Positions 46,901 through 61,900 of a stretch of 64,000 nucleotides of DNA are shown in pieces. A program made the position numbers and the translations under genes. The notes under the pieces were generated by a model. The model was not told the DNA's origin. It searched no databases and saw nothing but the letters and a program-made list of their open reading frames with translations. This DNA is from Akebia trifoliata (taxonomy: Eukaryota > Streptophyta > Magnoliopsida > Ranunculales > Lardizabalaceae): the NCBI GenBank assembly GCA_017979445.1, contig CM030711.1:43943560-44007559 (forward strand). Direction: 5' to 3'. Positions within the stretch are counted from its first letter, which is position 1. Each line of letters starts with the position of its first letter.

Positions 46901-49900
46901 TAAATATCTGAGATACCCTCTGTCTTCAAACTAATCAAATTTCCCTTGACCACAGTCTTCTGAATAAGACTTCTAAAAAATCCTAATTTAAAGTATTGAA
47001 TGTCACAGAATGTATCGGGAATGTTTCGTACTGTTTCGGGTTTGTCTCAGTATCATTTCGGTTTTTCAAAGAGTCGAAACATCGATCCGATACGAGATTT
47101 TAAACCATGTTCAAAGAGTGATTAATCATGTTTGCCAACAATTTTTCCAACAAGCCTTACAAGGACCTCTAGTAACTTTGAATAGTTGTTTGAACAACAA
47201 GTTACATTTACGCACCATTGGTTTTTTGATGGGTAAGCTGGACTTGAACCTACGACCTCAAAGTTACTTTGCAATGTGTCAAACCAACTGAGCTATGGGT
47301 CTTAGCCTCCCCAATTTTTCAAGTTAGACATTTTCATACATTGTCTCTTTGTTTTTATTCTTGTCATCCCTATTCTCACTCCAATGGTGTTTTTTTTAGT
47401 TAGATATTTTCTTTGAGTTCTTTGCTTCTTTGAAAAATTCAGTTTCACACAAAATCTGCGTTGTTGTACTTGCAATTCTCTGCAGTTCCACGAGTTTCCA
47501 TTTTCTCTGCTTTTTTTCTTTCTTAAAAGTTTCATTGCTGAGCATTGTAATGTGTGCCATTCAAGGGATCCAACAATCTAATAAACTTGTTAGGCTTAAA
47601 TGACTGCACTTTGTTTTTGGTTTAAAATCTTATCGTGTTCAGTGCATGTCTAAGTTGATGGAACATGTATTTTGCTAGATGGTATGCAACAGGAAAAATC
47701 ATTATAGAATGTTACATGTGTTGGATAAATTAATCTAGTTTTTTTAAAACTTAACACTTTTTGATGCCTGGGTAGGGTAAAATATGAACAATAAAATAAT
47801 AGTCTTTTTCCTTCTTTTGGATTAGTAAAAGCTAGTGAAGGATAGAAAAGGTTCAAGAAGGTCGAGGAGACCGACTGAGAACGAGTGGAAGTAAAGAACA
47901 AATGTATCCCCTCACAGTAGCATGCCTATCTAAAAATGAAGTCTCAAATGAAAAGCCTTTACCTATAAAAAACAAGCCTATACATCCATAAATATTTTTG
48001 GATCAGTGTTAATAAAGATTTATTTGACTAGAATGTTATCTTGTGTCTCCTTCTTGCCTTCCTATTCTTCTACTTCCAGAGATCCATTAATGATTTCACT
48101 CCATCTCTTGTTTGTGTTTCATGCATGATCATTTATAGACTGCTTAAAGGTTGCAGCAGGTGATTTACTTTTGTATTCCATAACCAGTGAAGCATTTGGT
48201 GGGTTTGTCCCTTATTGGTTTAGAAATTTGATTTCTGATCCTTGTTGAGTATGTTGTTTGCCTCTTTCTGTTTAAATCCCTTGTATTCTTAGCCTGAACT
48301 TTGTGTATATGTTCTTGCATGCTCAAGTTCTCATGAGTTATGCATTTGTTTTATCTGTTTTCAATTTTTTCTTTTTTGGTTCAGGTGAATGCGCGGATAT
48401 TATTTATTGACCCCACAACTAGGGCTGTTGGTCTGACCATGAATCCTCATCTTCTTCATAATAAGGCTCCTCCTTCAGTAAGTTTCTAGAATTTTAGAAG
48501 AATCATTATCACTTGTTTTACATGATAAAGTTTTCCTAATGTTTCTTGGAAAGAGTACATGCCTGTGATCATCCTGGAAAGTGCTTCTTTCTGATATGGT
48601 GCCCTGGATATCAGTACTAGGCCTTCTTCTCAGTTTTATCGGGCCCTCCTCCTCGGAGTAGTGGATTATTATGAGAGGTTATATTCCAAAAATCATGCCT
48701 CAAGGACACCACTGGATAACCTTGAATTTGGTAGTTCTAAAAAACACAAAAGACATAGTTATAGAGACCATTTGAGGAAGATGAGGTATATCAGATTGAT
48801 CTTGTCATGAATGGGGAGAAAGCACCGGCACTTGACGGCTTCTCCATGACATTCTTCAAGAAGTGTTGAGATGTTATAGAAGTTGATCTGATGGGGGTTG
48901 TTAAGGATTTTCTGACGGAGGATATCTTGATTATTGTTCTAATGCTACTTTTGTTTAGCTTATTACAAAACATGTGGAGGTTGAGGACGTATCAAACTTC
49001 CGTCCAATTAGTCTTGTGAAGGGTGCCTACAAATCATTCTAAAAATCCTAGCAACCAGACTAAAACAGGTGATTACATCTATTATTGGTTAAGAAAAAGG
49101 GGCATTTATCAAGGGCCATCAAATTCTGGATGGGATAGCAGTCATCGTTGAGTGCATAGATTTAAGAATTTGTGGAGGGGTGCCAGGGGTGTCGTGTATA
49201 TCGGACTTGGAAAAGACATATGATCAGGTATAGATGGATAGGGTGGATCATGAAGTGCGTCACATCAGCCTCGTCGTCAATATTGGTTAATGACAGTCCG
49301 ACCAATTTCTTCAAGAGCTCTAGAGGTCCAAGGAGATCTATTGTCACCTTTCCTATTCAATATAGTTGCAGAAATGGGGATCTTACAGGTTTTAAGGCTA
49401 TGAACAAAATGATCATTGATTTCTCATTTGAAGATGATACATTGGTATTCTTAGATACTTCGGTACAACAAATTAGAGACTTTATAGGTCTATTGTGTTA
49501 TTTTGAAGTGGTTTTTGGGCTAGCCATTAATATGGATAAAACAAAGGTCTTTGGGGTAGGGTTATTGTTCAATTTTGAGATTTTGGCTGGGATTTAGGGA
49601 TGCCAATCTTAGTAACCAAGTTCGGATTTGGTACATATTCGGAGGAGGGAGGGATTCAACTCTAATAAATTTGGGAAAGTTTTGTAAAAAAAATATAGAA
49701 AACATTGGAGAATATACAAATGATGGTTTTGGGTTTCTTATTAGAACCCCTCATCTGTAAACTTCTTAAAAACTGTATCTTGTTTTTGAAATTTGATGCC
49801 AAAGACAATAAAAATTATGAGGATGAAGGATGAAAATGTTACCATATTCGAGAATTAATCAATAAGTTGCCGATTAATTCATCGATTAGCAAATTTAATA

Positions 49901-52900
49901 CAATGTTTTTAATAAATTGCATTATACATATAAAAAAAAGTTTGCAATTTAAAATTATATAACGTTGCTACTATTATTTATTTATTTATTTGCAATCACT
50001 GATCTTTTAATTTTTGCATCAATGCTGCTCTACTGGGACTAATGTTGTTTATGTGTGTGCGTATATGTGTGTTTAGCATGTCAAAACTGGAGAAATTTTT
50101 GAAAGTTCATGTGTAGTCAGAGTTGATAGAGGATTGGGTCTTTTGCTTGAGATTCCTTCCTCTCCAGTCTCAACTCCTGCATATGTCAGTGTATGTTCAT
50201 CCGAACCTTCCTTTGTCACTTCTCTTTTACGGCCATTATAATTTTTTTAGGACATGCACTTAATTGTATGTGGTACTTGCTCGTTTTTGTTCACTCCAGA
50301 TATTTGATGTGGCTGATGATGAAATTCGAAAATTGGAAAAAATTTTAAGCAAGGGAATCGTGTTCGTGTTCGAATTCATGGATTCAAGCATTTGGAGGGA
50401 CTGGCTATGGGGTTTTTGAAGGTAAGCTGTTGCATTATTCTATTGTTTAATTTTCCATTGAGTTGCAGGATAGGTTTTAGTTGTCAATCTGCACCAATGT
50501 TTTTAAATGCAAAGGGGTAAGCCTCCTAGCATGGGGTATAAGCATCATGAGCATGGGTTATTCATTTAGAAAGTGAATAATACGATGAATTTGTTAAAAA
50601 TGAGACATGTAATAAGCATTTGGAAATAAATCATTGCTATACTTCCTGTGGGGGGAAGATATGGTTTTTATCAAGACTAGCGCAGTACAGTCTGAGGGTT
50701 ATGAAAAAGGGTGGAACAATGGGGTAAGAAAAATTGTGGACTGATCGGAGTTCTCTATTGTGTTATTGTTCAACTAGGAGTTATGAAGGTGATGGTTGGG
50801 GAGTTGGAAAAGGTGGAGCAATCAAAGTTCTCTAGTATGTTATGGTTCAACTGGGAGTCAAGAATGCGACGTTCCCAATCATTTTCGAGGCAAAATCTTT
50901 CACGGTGGTTGGTTGAAGGAGTCCTCGAACAAACCAGCTCTGACCTAAAAAAGAAGTCCTCAAAAATAAAGCCCCTGAATTTTCTACTAAGTATACACCA
51001 AAACATCCCAATGACTCTTTTTGAGCACACACTCGATGATCATTTCTTCTTTTAGAATCTGTAGACCTTATTCCCTTTTAAATCTTGGTTGCTCGGAACA
51101 CAATCCTCCATACTTACAACTCGTCTTCTCTTCCTTCTACCTTATAGCAGATATGCCCTTTGAAGATAGAATGGGCAAAGAAAAACCCAACCCAAATTAA
51201 ATATATATAGATCTAATATTCCTGCCTCAGCGTTCATTTTGTACCCTAGGCTTGGTCTATGTACAAATAGGTGTGCTCTAAACAGCTACCTGATTTATAA
51301 AAATATGTATACCCACATCTTGGGTCCCAATTCCATGATCTGATGGACTCTCCCACGGATTGTTCATGGGCCTCCACCAGCCTAGAGAACATGTGGCTCG
51401 CCTAGAGGTAATGTTTCAGTCGGGAGAAAATCCAAGACTATCTCGACTGAAATATTCGGAGGCATTTCAAGACAAACTGAAAAATTTGGTCTTTCGCCGT
51501 CAATATTTTGTTTTGGTCTTGGCCGGAACAATACGAGACAGTGCAGAACTGTAAACCATGGGGAGGTCAGAGAAATGAATCATCATGGGTCTGGACCTGA
51601 TCAGTCCAATCCCACGTCTGCTTTGTGGACTGATTTCTGATATAGATCAATTGACCTGATTTGGTTGGTTGGTTGGGAGTGAACATGTCATGCTTTTCTA
51701 TAGAACCATGAACATTTGGAGATGCGACCGCAACTGGTTTGAGGTCCGGAGCTTTGATACAATGGTGAGCTAGTTATTTCAGTAGGTCTTAACTGAGACC
51801 TTTTTTTAACCCTAGAGAATTGTTCACTCTTCCTGATACGAGACAAACTTGAGCCCCTTGTTCAGATGGTTTTGATGTGTAGAAGAACCGAATGGTTTAA
51901 AACTTCGACGACATGCCTTGCCCTCTCTTCTTGATTTAAAATTGGTGACCAAGAAGTGATTTCCTGTGTCATGATCTGTTTGTCCTTGATTTCCATCAGA
52001 TTGGATCTAAAGCGACAATTTTTTTGCTTCAGCTCCAAGCCTTTGAAACCAAGACCGATCCCGACTTATCTACGAACTTCTCGAGTGAATGGTTGCAAGG
52101 ATATACCTTTTATAATTTGAAATTTGACCTCTTCTACCAGCATAATTGTCAAAATCCAGCGTATTTATGTAGACATTGTGGTTATTGAATGTACTTCCCA
52201 TGTTAGCCATGTTGTCCAACACACCAGCATGGTTCCTCTTCTCCAACACTCAGTTATGCATTACAGGAGCATTTGTTCGTTCTCTTCTTCTCTCCCTCCT
52301 CCCACTGTTTCTTTCTTCTGAAAGTCCTGTATCTTTAGGAAGTAAGTCACTATGGTATTAATAGATACATGTGCACTGTAAGATTAGTCTGGTTCAGCAT
52401 TTCTTTGTTATCTTTCTCTTTATTTCTTTCTCTCTCTCTTATATTTTGTTATTTGTAGCAGTCATTAATTTATATGTAAAATGAGTCCTCACTCTTTGGG
52501 TCCTGTTTTGCCTTCTGAAAGTTTTGTTTCGTTAGCCTGCATTTAATTACCACTTGGAACTGTTTCATACTGTTTAGCATATGTTGATACATTGTCTTGG
52601 GCCTTAACTTGCTCATATGCTCATATTTCTTTTATACAGGCTAGTGCCTTTGAAGGGTCAGTTTTCACACACACAGATGTCAAGCCTGGTATGGTGGTGA
52701 AGGCCAAGGTCATTGCTGTCGAGAGCTTTGGCGCTATTGTGCAGTTCTCTGGTGGTGTGAAGGCTCTTTGTCCTCTTCCACACATGTCAGAATTTGAAAT
52801 TGTGATACCAAGGAAAAAATTCAAGGTCGGTATCATATGCCCTTAAGTGAGGCTTTCTTTTTATTTTTTTCTTTACTAGATATTTTTAAATTGGCTTTTT

Positions 52901-55900
52901 TCTAAAATATATTATAGTCCAATCGTTCTGTCCCTATGTTATTAGCTTGTTTATCATTGTGGATGTGAAAACTAAACACTTCTTTCTGTTGTACAGGTTG
53001 GAGTAGAGCTAGTATTTCGTGTGCTGGGTTGCAAATCCAAGAGAATAACTGTTACACACAAGAAAACGCTTGTATGTTTGATTCCTTGATTGATTTATTA
53101 GATCTTTGTTTGCCTGGTGTTAGTTTGATATCGTTGGTCCTTGAATAGTTCATTGCAACATATGCCATTCATTTACTTCTCATCTTGCTGACCTTCCACG
53201 TGAAGAGTTCTTAAAGGCCTTTGATTGACATGGTCATTGCTTTGAACCTTTGTTCTTGTTGAATCTCCATAAACATGTAGTTTCCAACTTCTTTTTGTAT
53301 ATCCCATTCCTTCCATTAATGCAGAAGATATTCATTGTGACTTTTTCAGGTGAAATCGAAGCTTGGAATTCTTAGTTCATATGCTGATGCTACTGCTGGA
53401 TTAGTGACACATGGGTGGATCACAAAAGTTGAAAAACATGGGTGCTTTGTGAGATTTTACAATGGAGTCCAAGGATTTGCTCCTAGGTTAGCTATCTTCC
53501 CACCCTTCTATATATCTGTTTTATCTAGATTAGCTGTTGACTTCATTGATCTCCATGGAACTTCTGGATTCTGTGACTGATTGAAACACTAGTGGTATTT
53601 GCTTATGTTCCATTTATTTTTTTTTGTAAAATCTTTGCATTTACGTGAGCTACTGTTTCAAAGTTTTCTCATTTGAATATCACCATTATAATTAGCTTAA
53701 GAGTTCAATGTTTGGGCCTTTTGAGAGAATTAGTAGGCCATTGTTGATGCCTTGTAATTTTATGTTCCCCATTGAAAATATTCCTTAGGTTTTGGGTTAT
53801 TTGATATAGGAACTATTTAATTCGTAAGTAGACTAGACATTTTGTAGCAAATAGGAAAATTTAATACATAGTAGTTGTTGGAGTCTCTTGTTTGTTGACC
53901 AGCCGAAGATTGCTCCTTCAAGAGGGAGATCAATGAGGAATTTTCAATTAATTATTCACCAAATTTGAGCTTGCTAATTGTTATATCTGATAATGACTGT
54001 AAAAACCCCAATCAACTACTTAGAAACTTCCATAACTTTCTCTCGTCCCACTCTACCTGACGTTGTAAGTAAATCAGAACATTCTATGTCTTTACTATCC
54101 AAACATCTGCGACAATTGCATTGCCCATGGACTCCAATCTTCGTTTCCTGATGCAGAACATTATAAGGTTCCATCTTTTAATTCTGTTACAAACCTTCTA
54201 TCCATATTTCCCAACTTATCAAATTCCAAGGAAATATTTTCAAATTGATTGATAACAATACATTTTCTCCGCCTTGCATCTCCACTCTCCTAATAGTTGC
54301 GACCATAGTTCATTGCACATATTAAATCTTGTAGTTCCTTGGAGGGTCTGGACAACTTGAGACCTTTCTTACTAAGAATGTGGACAATCGTTTTTTGGGA
54401 GGCATAAGTGTGAAGGCGGGGTTTTGACCCTGGGTTTGTGGTATTCCCACACATAGACTTCCACCTCACTGAGGTGGCACCTGTAGCAAGTGAACAAACT
54501 TGGGACTCGAAACGATTATTCTCTTTATCAAATCTATGTTACCCACTGTCTCAAAAAGGATGCCTTCCTTCCATTATCTACACATACGCCTTGAATCATC
54601 GGCCTCCACATTATATTCCTTGACAACTTTGATCAGTCCATCTCCCCATAATTTTGCCACCAACCTGCCCTAGCACAATCTTCAAGTTCCGAGTGTTACA
54701 GGGTCTTTAGGGCTAGCTACCTTGTTACCCATAGGAGTTAAGTCATAAAGGTACTTTTCAACTCAATCACATTTGCCCGGACAAGTTTTCCTGCACCCTT
54801 GGGGTTGGCCTACAAGTTGTTTCTACTTGCAGGAATCTTTGTAGTCAAGGCGCGCGCCTTAGGTGCACCTCAAGGTGGGGCGCACTGAAGGCACCTTAAT
54901 ACAGGGGTATATGGTTGGTCTAAGATAGAGCTTGCCCCTCTAGGGTCTGGCCAGGGCTTAACTACACATGGCCTGAACCACCCATTGATAGCCCTAGTCA
55001 TGGTTCAAGGTATCAGAATATATAGGTAGATTCCTATCAGTATCGGCCAAGACTGATAAGAAACATTGACCCTGAAACATCAAATGTTTCGAGAATGTAT
55101 CATAATGTTTCAGAATATGTTGAACGATACAATATCATTTTTCCTTGATGAAAACGATCCTCCGATACAACCTTTTAAGCCTTGACCCCAATTTTGTTGT
55201 GTCATAGCAACATATGTTGTTGGCATGCTTCTACTTCTTTTTCTTCCCTTATTCTTGTTTTTCTTGCTCTCTAATTTTTCTGCTATTGCTGAACGTTCTT
55301 CTATTTCTTGAAGTGTTGAATCCTTCAACTCGTTTGTAAAACTCATATTTATACATATAATAATTATATTATATCTGGAGTCCATTCGTCCTTATCTAAT
55401 TTTTTAATGTTTTTGTGCTTTGCTTCACCTCAGGCGTACGCCTCGCCTTTTGCATCAGGCACCAGGAGGCCTTTGCGCTTTAAGTGCACTTTTCACCCTT
55501 AACTACACTGATGGAAAATCCATGACTCCAAGAATCTACCCCTCATTAGATTTGAATACAATGGTTCTCATCTTCTTATGAGAGATTTTTCTCTCCAAAG
55601 AAGTTTCCCTTCAGCCCAGTTCCAGGCATCATCCAAAGTTTAACCATCTAACCACCCTGGTTGGTTGCATGGTTTCCCACAACACCTTTTGGTGAAATGG
55701 AGAAGACTAGAGTTTTTAATCGACTTATCAACTCATCTATTAGGCAGAGCCCTCTGTGAACTACAATAGAAAAGGAGAAAAATTCATTGGAGTCACCTTC
55801 TTACTTGAAGAATACTCACTTTGCCACCTTTGAAGAAAGCTGTCCTTAGCTTTGATCTTCTGAGGAAACCAGAGAACCTAAGAGAAAATGTTTGGATAAT

Positions 55901-58900
55901 GGTTGAGGAGTCTGGTGAGCTAACATGCCAGTAGTAGATTGTTGTACTCATGATCGAACATTCTGACGACCTTCAGTGGTCGAGTTTCATGAGTTCATCA
56001 CAGGAAGTGCCATAGTAAACTTGCATCATGCTCTTGTAAACTTCTTTGGTGAAGTTTCAATGTGCTTTTATTTTTCTTGCTATAAAGAAGTGAAAATTTT
56101 GGGGTGGATTATATTTTGGCAAGGTTACCTTGAATAAGCATTGGATGTGCCACAAACAATAGCACCTAGCACCTACACGTGTTTTTTGAAAATTTCAAGT
56201 AGCCTGGGCCTAGATTGTCATCATCATCACCCTCTTTGCTCCACCTCAAATATTCTATTTTTCCATTTAACTATGTCTTGATCCATCTATGGTTTCAGTG
56301 TAGATGTAAATTCTTAAATTTATGTATCCAGTTTCTACTTTCACCACCAAAGTTGTGCTGTCAACCCAACTTTTGAATCTTTCAATTTGGTGCATCCTCC
56401 GGAATGTTGTGCATGTGATTGTATGCATCTCTCACGGCTATATTTTGTACTTCATCACGTACTCCCTCAGATATTTTGCAGTTATAATCGTTGCTGTCGA
56501 TTCTGATTGAGTTTCTTTCATCTTTATTTAAGGTACTTGTCACTAGGAATAGGCCCAGTGAGTGTGATGCTTACTTTATCAGGATCAATCTAGCTTGCAC
56601 ATGCTGGCAATTCTATTTTAAATCCTTTGGTGGCCAATATAGCAAATGATTGCCATTGTCTTTTCTTTTATTTATTTATTTCTTTCTTCTTTTTTATTTA
56701 TTTATTTTTTATTCTGCTTCTCTGGATTGCTCATTCTTCGTTTTTATTTATTTATTTATTTTTAATCATTGGTACATGTTTGTGAACCTAGCCATAGGAG
56801 TTGGTTTTTCGGCGTTTAAGAGGACACTGGAGTATCACTCCATTTGCGATTTGCTGGGAAACTTGGAAGGAAAGGAACCTTAGGACTTTTGAGGGGAAGG
56901 AATCTTCGGTCCAAGAGATTATCATGTCTATTTTGGGGTCTTTATTTATGTGGAGCACGTTTTTTAGTGAGTCAAGGGGGGGCCATCTTTGAAGACTTTG
57001 TTTTTAAGTGGGATTGGGTGTGTGTGCAGCATTGCTGGTTTGTTTGGTTTTGGTTTTTAGTTTTCTATTTGCTGTTTACCTTGTTGCATGGTCAACTTGA
57101 CCATGGTATTAATAAAAATCCTTGACTTGTAACAAAAAAGAAATTGGTCCTCACTGGAAGAGAAAAGGTTTACACTGCATTGTGTTTTTTATCTCTCTGC
57201 AAATCTCATTTCTTTCATTGCTTTGGTGTTCTTTGAGAGTTCTGATGTCTTTCCTTTTTAGGTGCTCTCGTGGTCTAATAATTCATTTTTAACTCAGTAT
57301 TTAGTTGCTTTTCTTTCTTTACCTGATACAATGCAGGCTAATATAGTGCATTGTATTTTGTATGTTTCTGCAAATCTCATTTCTTTCATTGCTTTGATGT
57401 TCTTTGAGAGTTCTGATGTCTTTCCTTTTTAGGTGCTCTCGTTGTCTAATAATTCATTTTTAACTCAGTATTTTGTTGATTTTCCTTCTTAACCAGATCT
57501 GAACTTGGATTGGAGCCTGGATGCGAAGCAAGTTCAATGTATCATGTTGGGCAAGTCGTGAAATGTAGGGTCGTTGGTGCCATTCTGGCTTCTCGGAGGA
57601 TCAACCTTAGTTTCATAATATCTCCTAAAAGGTTTGTTTGTTTTTGTTTTTTGTTTTTTTTAAGTTTCTCCATTGAGGTTTATTTTAGTAGTTGTCTTTC
57701 AATTATTATTATTTTCGCAAGAATTGTCTTCTTCCCAAGGATATCATCACCCAATTAACTGATGTTTGGCTGGCAGAGCTTCTGTAAATGATATGGTCAA
57801 GTTGGGTAGCCTGGTTTCTGGTGTTGTTGAGCGATTGACTCCTAATGCTGTTATTGTACATGTGAATGCCAACGGTTACTTGAAGGGAACTATATTCGCT
57901 GAACATTTAGCAGACCACCAAGGTATCTATTTTCACAGTATATCTATAGTTTCTTTGATTCGATTTTCGCTAATTTGTTCATGCTACTGTGTAGGGCATG
58001 CTACTTTGCTGAAGTCAATTTTGAAGCCTGGTTATGAATTTGATCAACTTTTGGTTTTAGGTATTCTCAGAATTTTCTTTATTTCCCATGATTGATGATA
58101 TCCCTTTTCTTATAAGCAAGCAAGTTTGTGGTGAGTAATTAGTGGGTGAAAGATTTTGAACCCACGTGGTGGTATCAAAACCCATTGACTTTACCAACTT
58201 AGCAAGCTGGAACCATCTAATTGATGAGGCGCTATTCTTTAAGTACATTTTTTATGTTTGAAAATAGATGCTCCGTATTGAGGCAAATTTTAAGCTAGCA
58301 TGTTTCCCCATTGTCTCTAACTATTCCATGCATCATTTATATATAATTACGATTTATCTTTTTGCCTTGTTACAATTATTTTCCTTTGGTTAGATAATGA
58401 TACTTAAAATACCATCCATGGTTCTAACTTCTGAATATAAATGTTGAGTATTGTTTCCCTTGGTACAATCCTCCACCTCTTTAATTTTTCAAGGAATATG
58501 TTAATTGGCGGTTTGCTACCAAGTTTCAAACATCAAACCCCTACAAGGGATGTGATTCTCTTCTCAAAAGCATTCCGTCAAATAAGTGGAGGATTCATTA
58601 AACTGTAAAATGTTACCCTTCCATAGTGCAATGTGCTTCCTGTGATAAAAAAATTTAACTCATCATAGGACGCCTTTGAGAACATTGGTTGATGCAAGCT
58701 CTACCATGTGCATTTAAAGCTTCTTTTACTAATATCAATGTTGTTTATTAACCTAGAGCAATTGCATTCTAAAAATCATCACTAACTCCCCATTTATCTA
58801 TTGTTTAGCAATCTCTCGATTTGTATATGATCTCAATAACTTTATGATGATTTCTTATCTTAACTTTCCCAATATAGAAATAGAAACAGATAGGCTAGAA

Positions 58901-61900
58901 ATATCTCCGATGTCAATTCCACCAAAAGGATGGATGAGGCATGGAACTGAGATGCGGGGTTCAATTCCTGCTGCCTGCTCTTTGATATTAATTTAATTAT
59001 GATACATGCATCCTGAACATGAATGTGCATCTCTGTTCCTATATTTTCTCACATACAAGCCAATTCTTTTTTCTTTTTTTCCTGAGAAGGAGATAGAGAT
59101 GGAAAGGGGAAAGATGCCATTCTCTGTTCGTTTATGCTCTTTGGGGTGCTCTGTCGGTGCCTTGGTTTTGGCTGCTAAATTTGTTTTAAGTCTTTGAGGT
59201 GTCCTGATGCCCTTCAAAATTATGTATCTCTTTGTTCTCCCACTGCTTTTGGTGGACCAAACTTTGATTGCAGATGTGATCGTAAATTCGTAATCTTTAT
59301 TCTCATATTTAAAGGGGCCTTCATAAGTTATAATATGCATGGTCTACTACCAATACGACTGGGCTTTCTGTTTATAAGTTCAGTTACCTGTTCATATTGA
59401 TTAGTCTACGAGTACTGATAATTTGACGTACTTTTGGCGCACGCACCTGATGCACGCTGACGTGGAAGCACCTAACTTATTAAAAAAAAAGAAGAGAAAA
59501 AGAGTCTCCTGCCCATAGTGAAAAAATGGAACTTTCAGATCTGATCACCTTGTGACATTCAAAAGCCTGATCTGATGAAATGGGGTTGTAGAGGATAATA
59601 TTCTATGAAGTTTAACCAAAAAAAAAAGAAGTTATTTTTCACTGTTGAATTTTATTTTTAAGTTTAGGTGCTCGGTAGCCGTCTGTTTTAAACACCTTGG
59701 ATCAAGCTTGAAAACAATTGTTTAAAATTTTTTTTTTTTTGAATATGAATATTTTCATGAAATCTAGATGGCTGTGTTGTTGGATTGTCAATGTGATAAT
59801 CAATGTGGCCCAACGATCCTTTTTAAGATCTGAAATTTAAAAAAATAAATATGTGGGCAGAGAATGGGCAAGAGAGAGAAACTTTCACTCTCTTTTTTAA
59901 TAAGTTATGTGCTTCCATGTCAGCGTGTGTCAGGTGCGTGCGCCAAAAGTCCGTCAAATTATCGGCACTCTTAGTCTTATGATGTATAAGATATCCTCAT
60001 GTATAGGTAGCTAGTTTGGCAAAATGCATTGGTTTGTACTTGTCTTGCCACTCAAAAGGCCAAATAAAGAAACAAAAGGACAAGTTGTAGTCATCTTTTA
60101 TCTCATGGTTTCTCCCATGGTTATCTTATGCCTTTTTTTATTTTTATTTTTTTCTATTTAAAAGGAAACACTAAATCTTTTTTGCTTATTGACATCATCC
60201 TTTCTTGCAAAATCTTTATCCACTTGCAGACATTGATGGCAACAATTTGATATTGTCCGCAAAATACTCTCTTATAAACTCTGCCGAGAAGCTTCCTGTG
60301 GATGTTGCCCAGATTCATCCTCGTTTAGTAGTTCATGTGAGAAGCTGTATATTCATTCTTTTTATCATAAGATTGTAAAATTTTGTTATCATAATCGTTA
60401 TGCCTTTTTTTTTTTTTCCATAGGTATTAAACCTAGGCATTGTATCCTTTTTTGCATACAAGTACTTAATACAGTTATTTATCTGTGCTAAACCAGGGGT
60501 ACATCTGCAATATAATTGAAGCTGGCTGCTTTGTCCGTTTTCTTGGGCATCTGACTGGATTCTCTCCTAAACATAAAGTAAAATGTCTAGGTTTTACTAG
60601 TAGTGGTCTTACATATGTTTCTTCTATGCATTATATATGTTTTAAGCGAAATCAAAATTTCTTGTTTGAAGGCTACCGATGAACAAAGAGCTGATATTTC
60701 TGAAGCTTTTTACATTGGACAATCAGTTCGTAGTCATGTCTTCAATGTCAGTGAACCATGCTAAATTGAACTTTCTGCAAATGCTTTAGCATCTTCTGCC
60801 ATTTTTCTATCATCTAATTTGGTTTCTCTTATTTCCAGGTTGATAATGAAACTGGTAGAATAACACTCACCTTGAAGCAGTCATCTTGCTTTTCATCAGA
60901 CACATCCTTCATTCAAGGATATTTTCATTTAGAGGAGAAGGTCATGCTAGCAATATTATTTCCGATTCTTTCATCGATGTTCCAATGTTTATATTCCTAC
61001 ATATTTGCTTGAGTAATTTGTTAGTTATTTAGCTAAAACTCATCTGATGAATTTCATTTGAAGTAGAGAATTTATCCATTGCTTTCTATGGAAGTTCATA
61101 TGAACTTCAAGTTGGGTTCATGTCTTTGGTTGATCTATACCTGATTGTGGAACTAGGTTCTATTTTATTTTCAGCTGTCAAATCTTTTTCTAGTCCTATA
61201 CAAAATCCCTTCTTTGAGTACTGTTGTTAATATTGTTAAAATAATAATTCTAATATGAATGCTAATATTAATAGTAGTAGTATTGTTATTATTTGTTATT
61301 GTAAATTTGTAATTATTATCGTAGTTGTTGATTACCTCATTTGGAAGCTTAATTATATTTGAGGCTTTTGATTTGTTCTCTGGTGGGATGCTTTTTTTTA
61401 TTAGGTTGTTTATTTAGTTACTTATTCTACTACTGCTTTATTTGGAAGCTTAATTGTATTTGAGGCTTTTGCTTGGTTCTTTAGTTGTTTATTTAGTTAC
61501 TTTTGTTTGCAACTGTTTTGTTGCAATAATTTTTTCCTACCTCATTTTAGGTTTTTTATGCATTGAATATTTAAGAAGGTGACCATGTCTCAAGTACCTT
61601 TCATCTGTACCTATTACTTCACTAGTCTATCTCCCACTCTGAGCCGTCCTTCATTTGTTGTTTTTATTTTGCCTCGTGATATTTTGTAGTTCTCCGAAGC
61701 TGAATTGCCTGACAAGGTCATGTGGGGAGATATGTCCTGGTTCACGTGTGGCTCACCTGATTTGGAACCTCGAGCTCTCTGCCATAATGCTCTATCAAAA
61801 TCATCCTATTCGTTATCCTCTCTTGTGCTTCTGAAATCTCTGCTAATGTTTTGTTGCATGCTTCCCTTTGGAAAGTGGCCTCTTTGCTAATTTTGAATTC

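Noticed and set aside
47230..47301. Functional tRNA gene
   Set aside because: A- and B-boxes are present, but the acceptor stem is poorly paired and no sound anticodon arm can be drawn.
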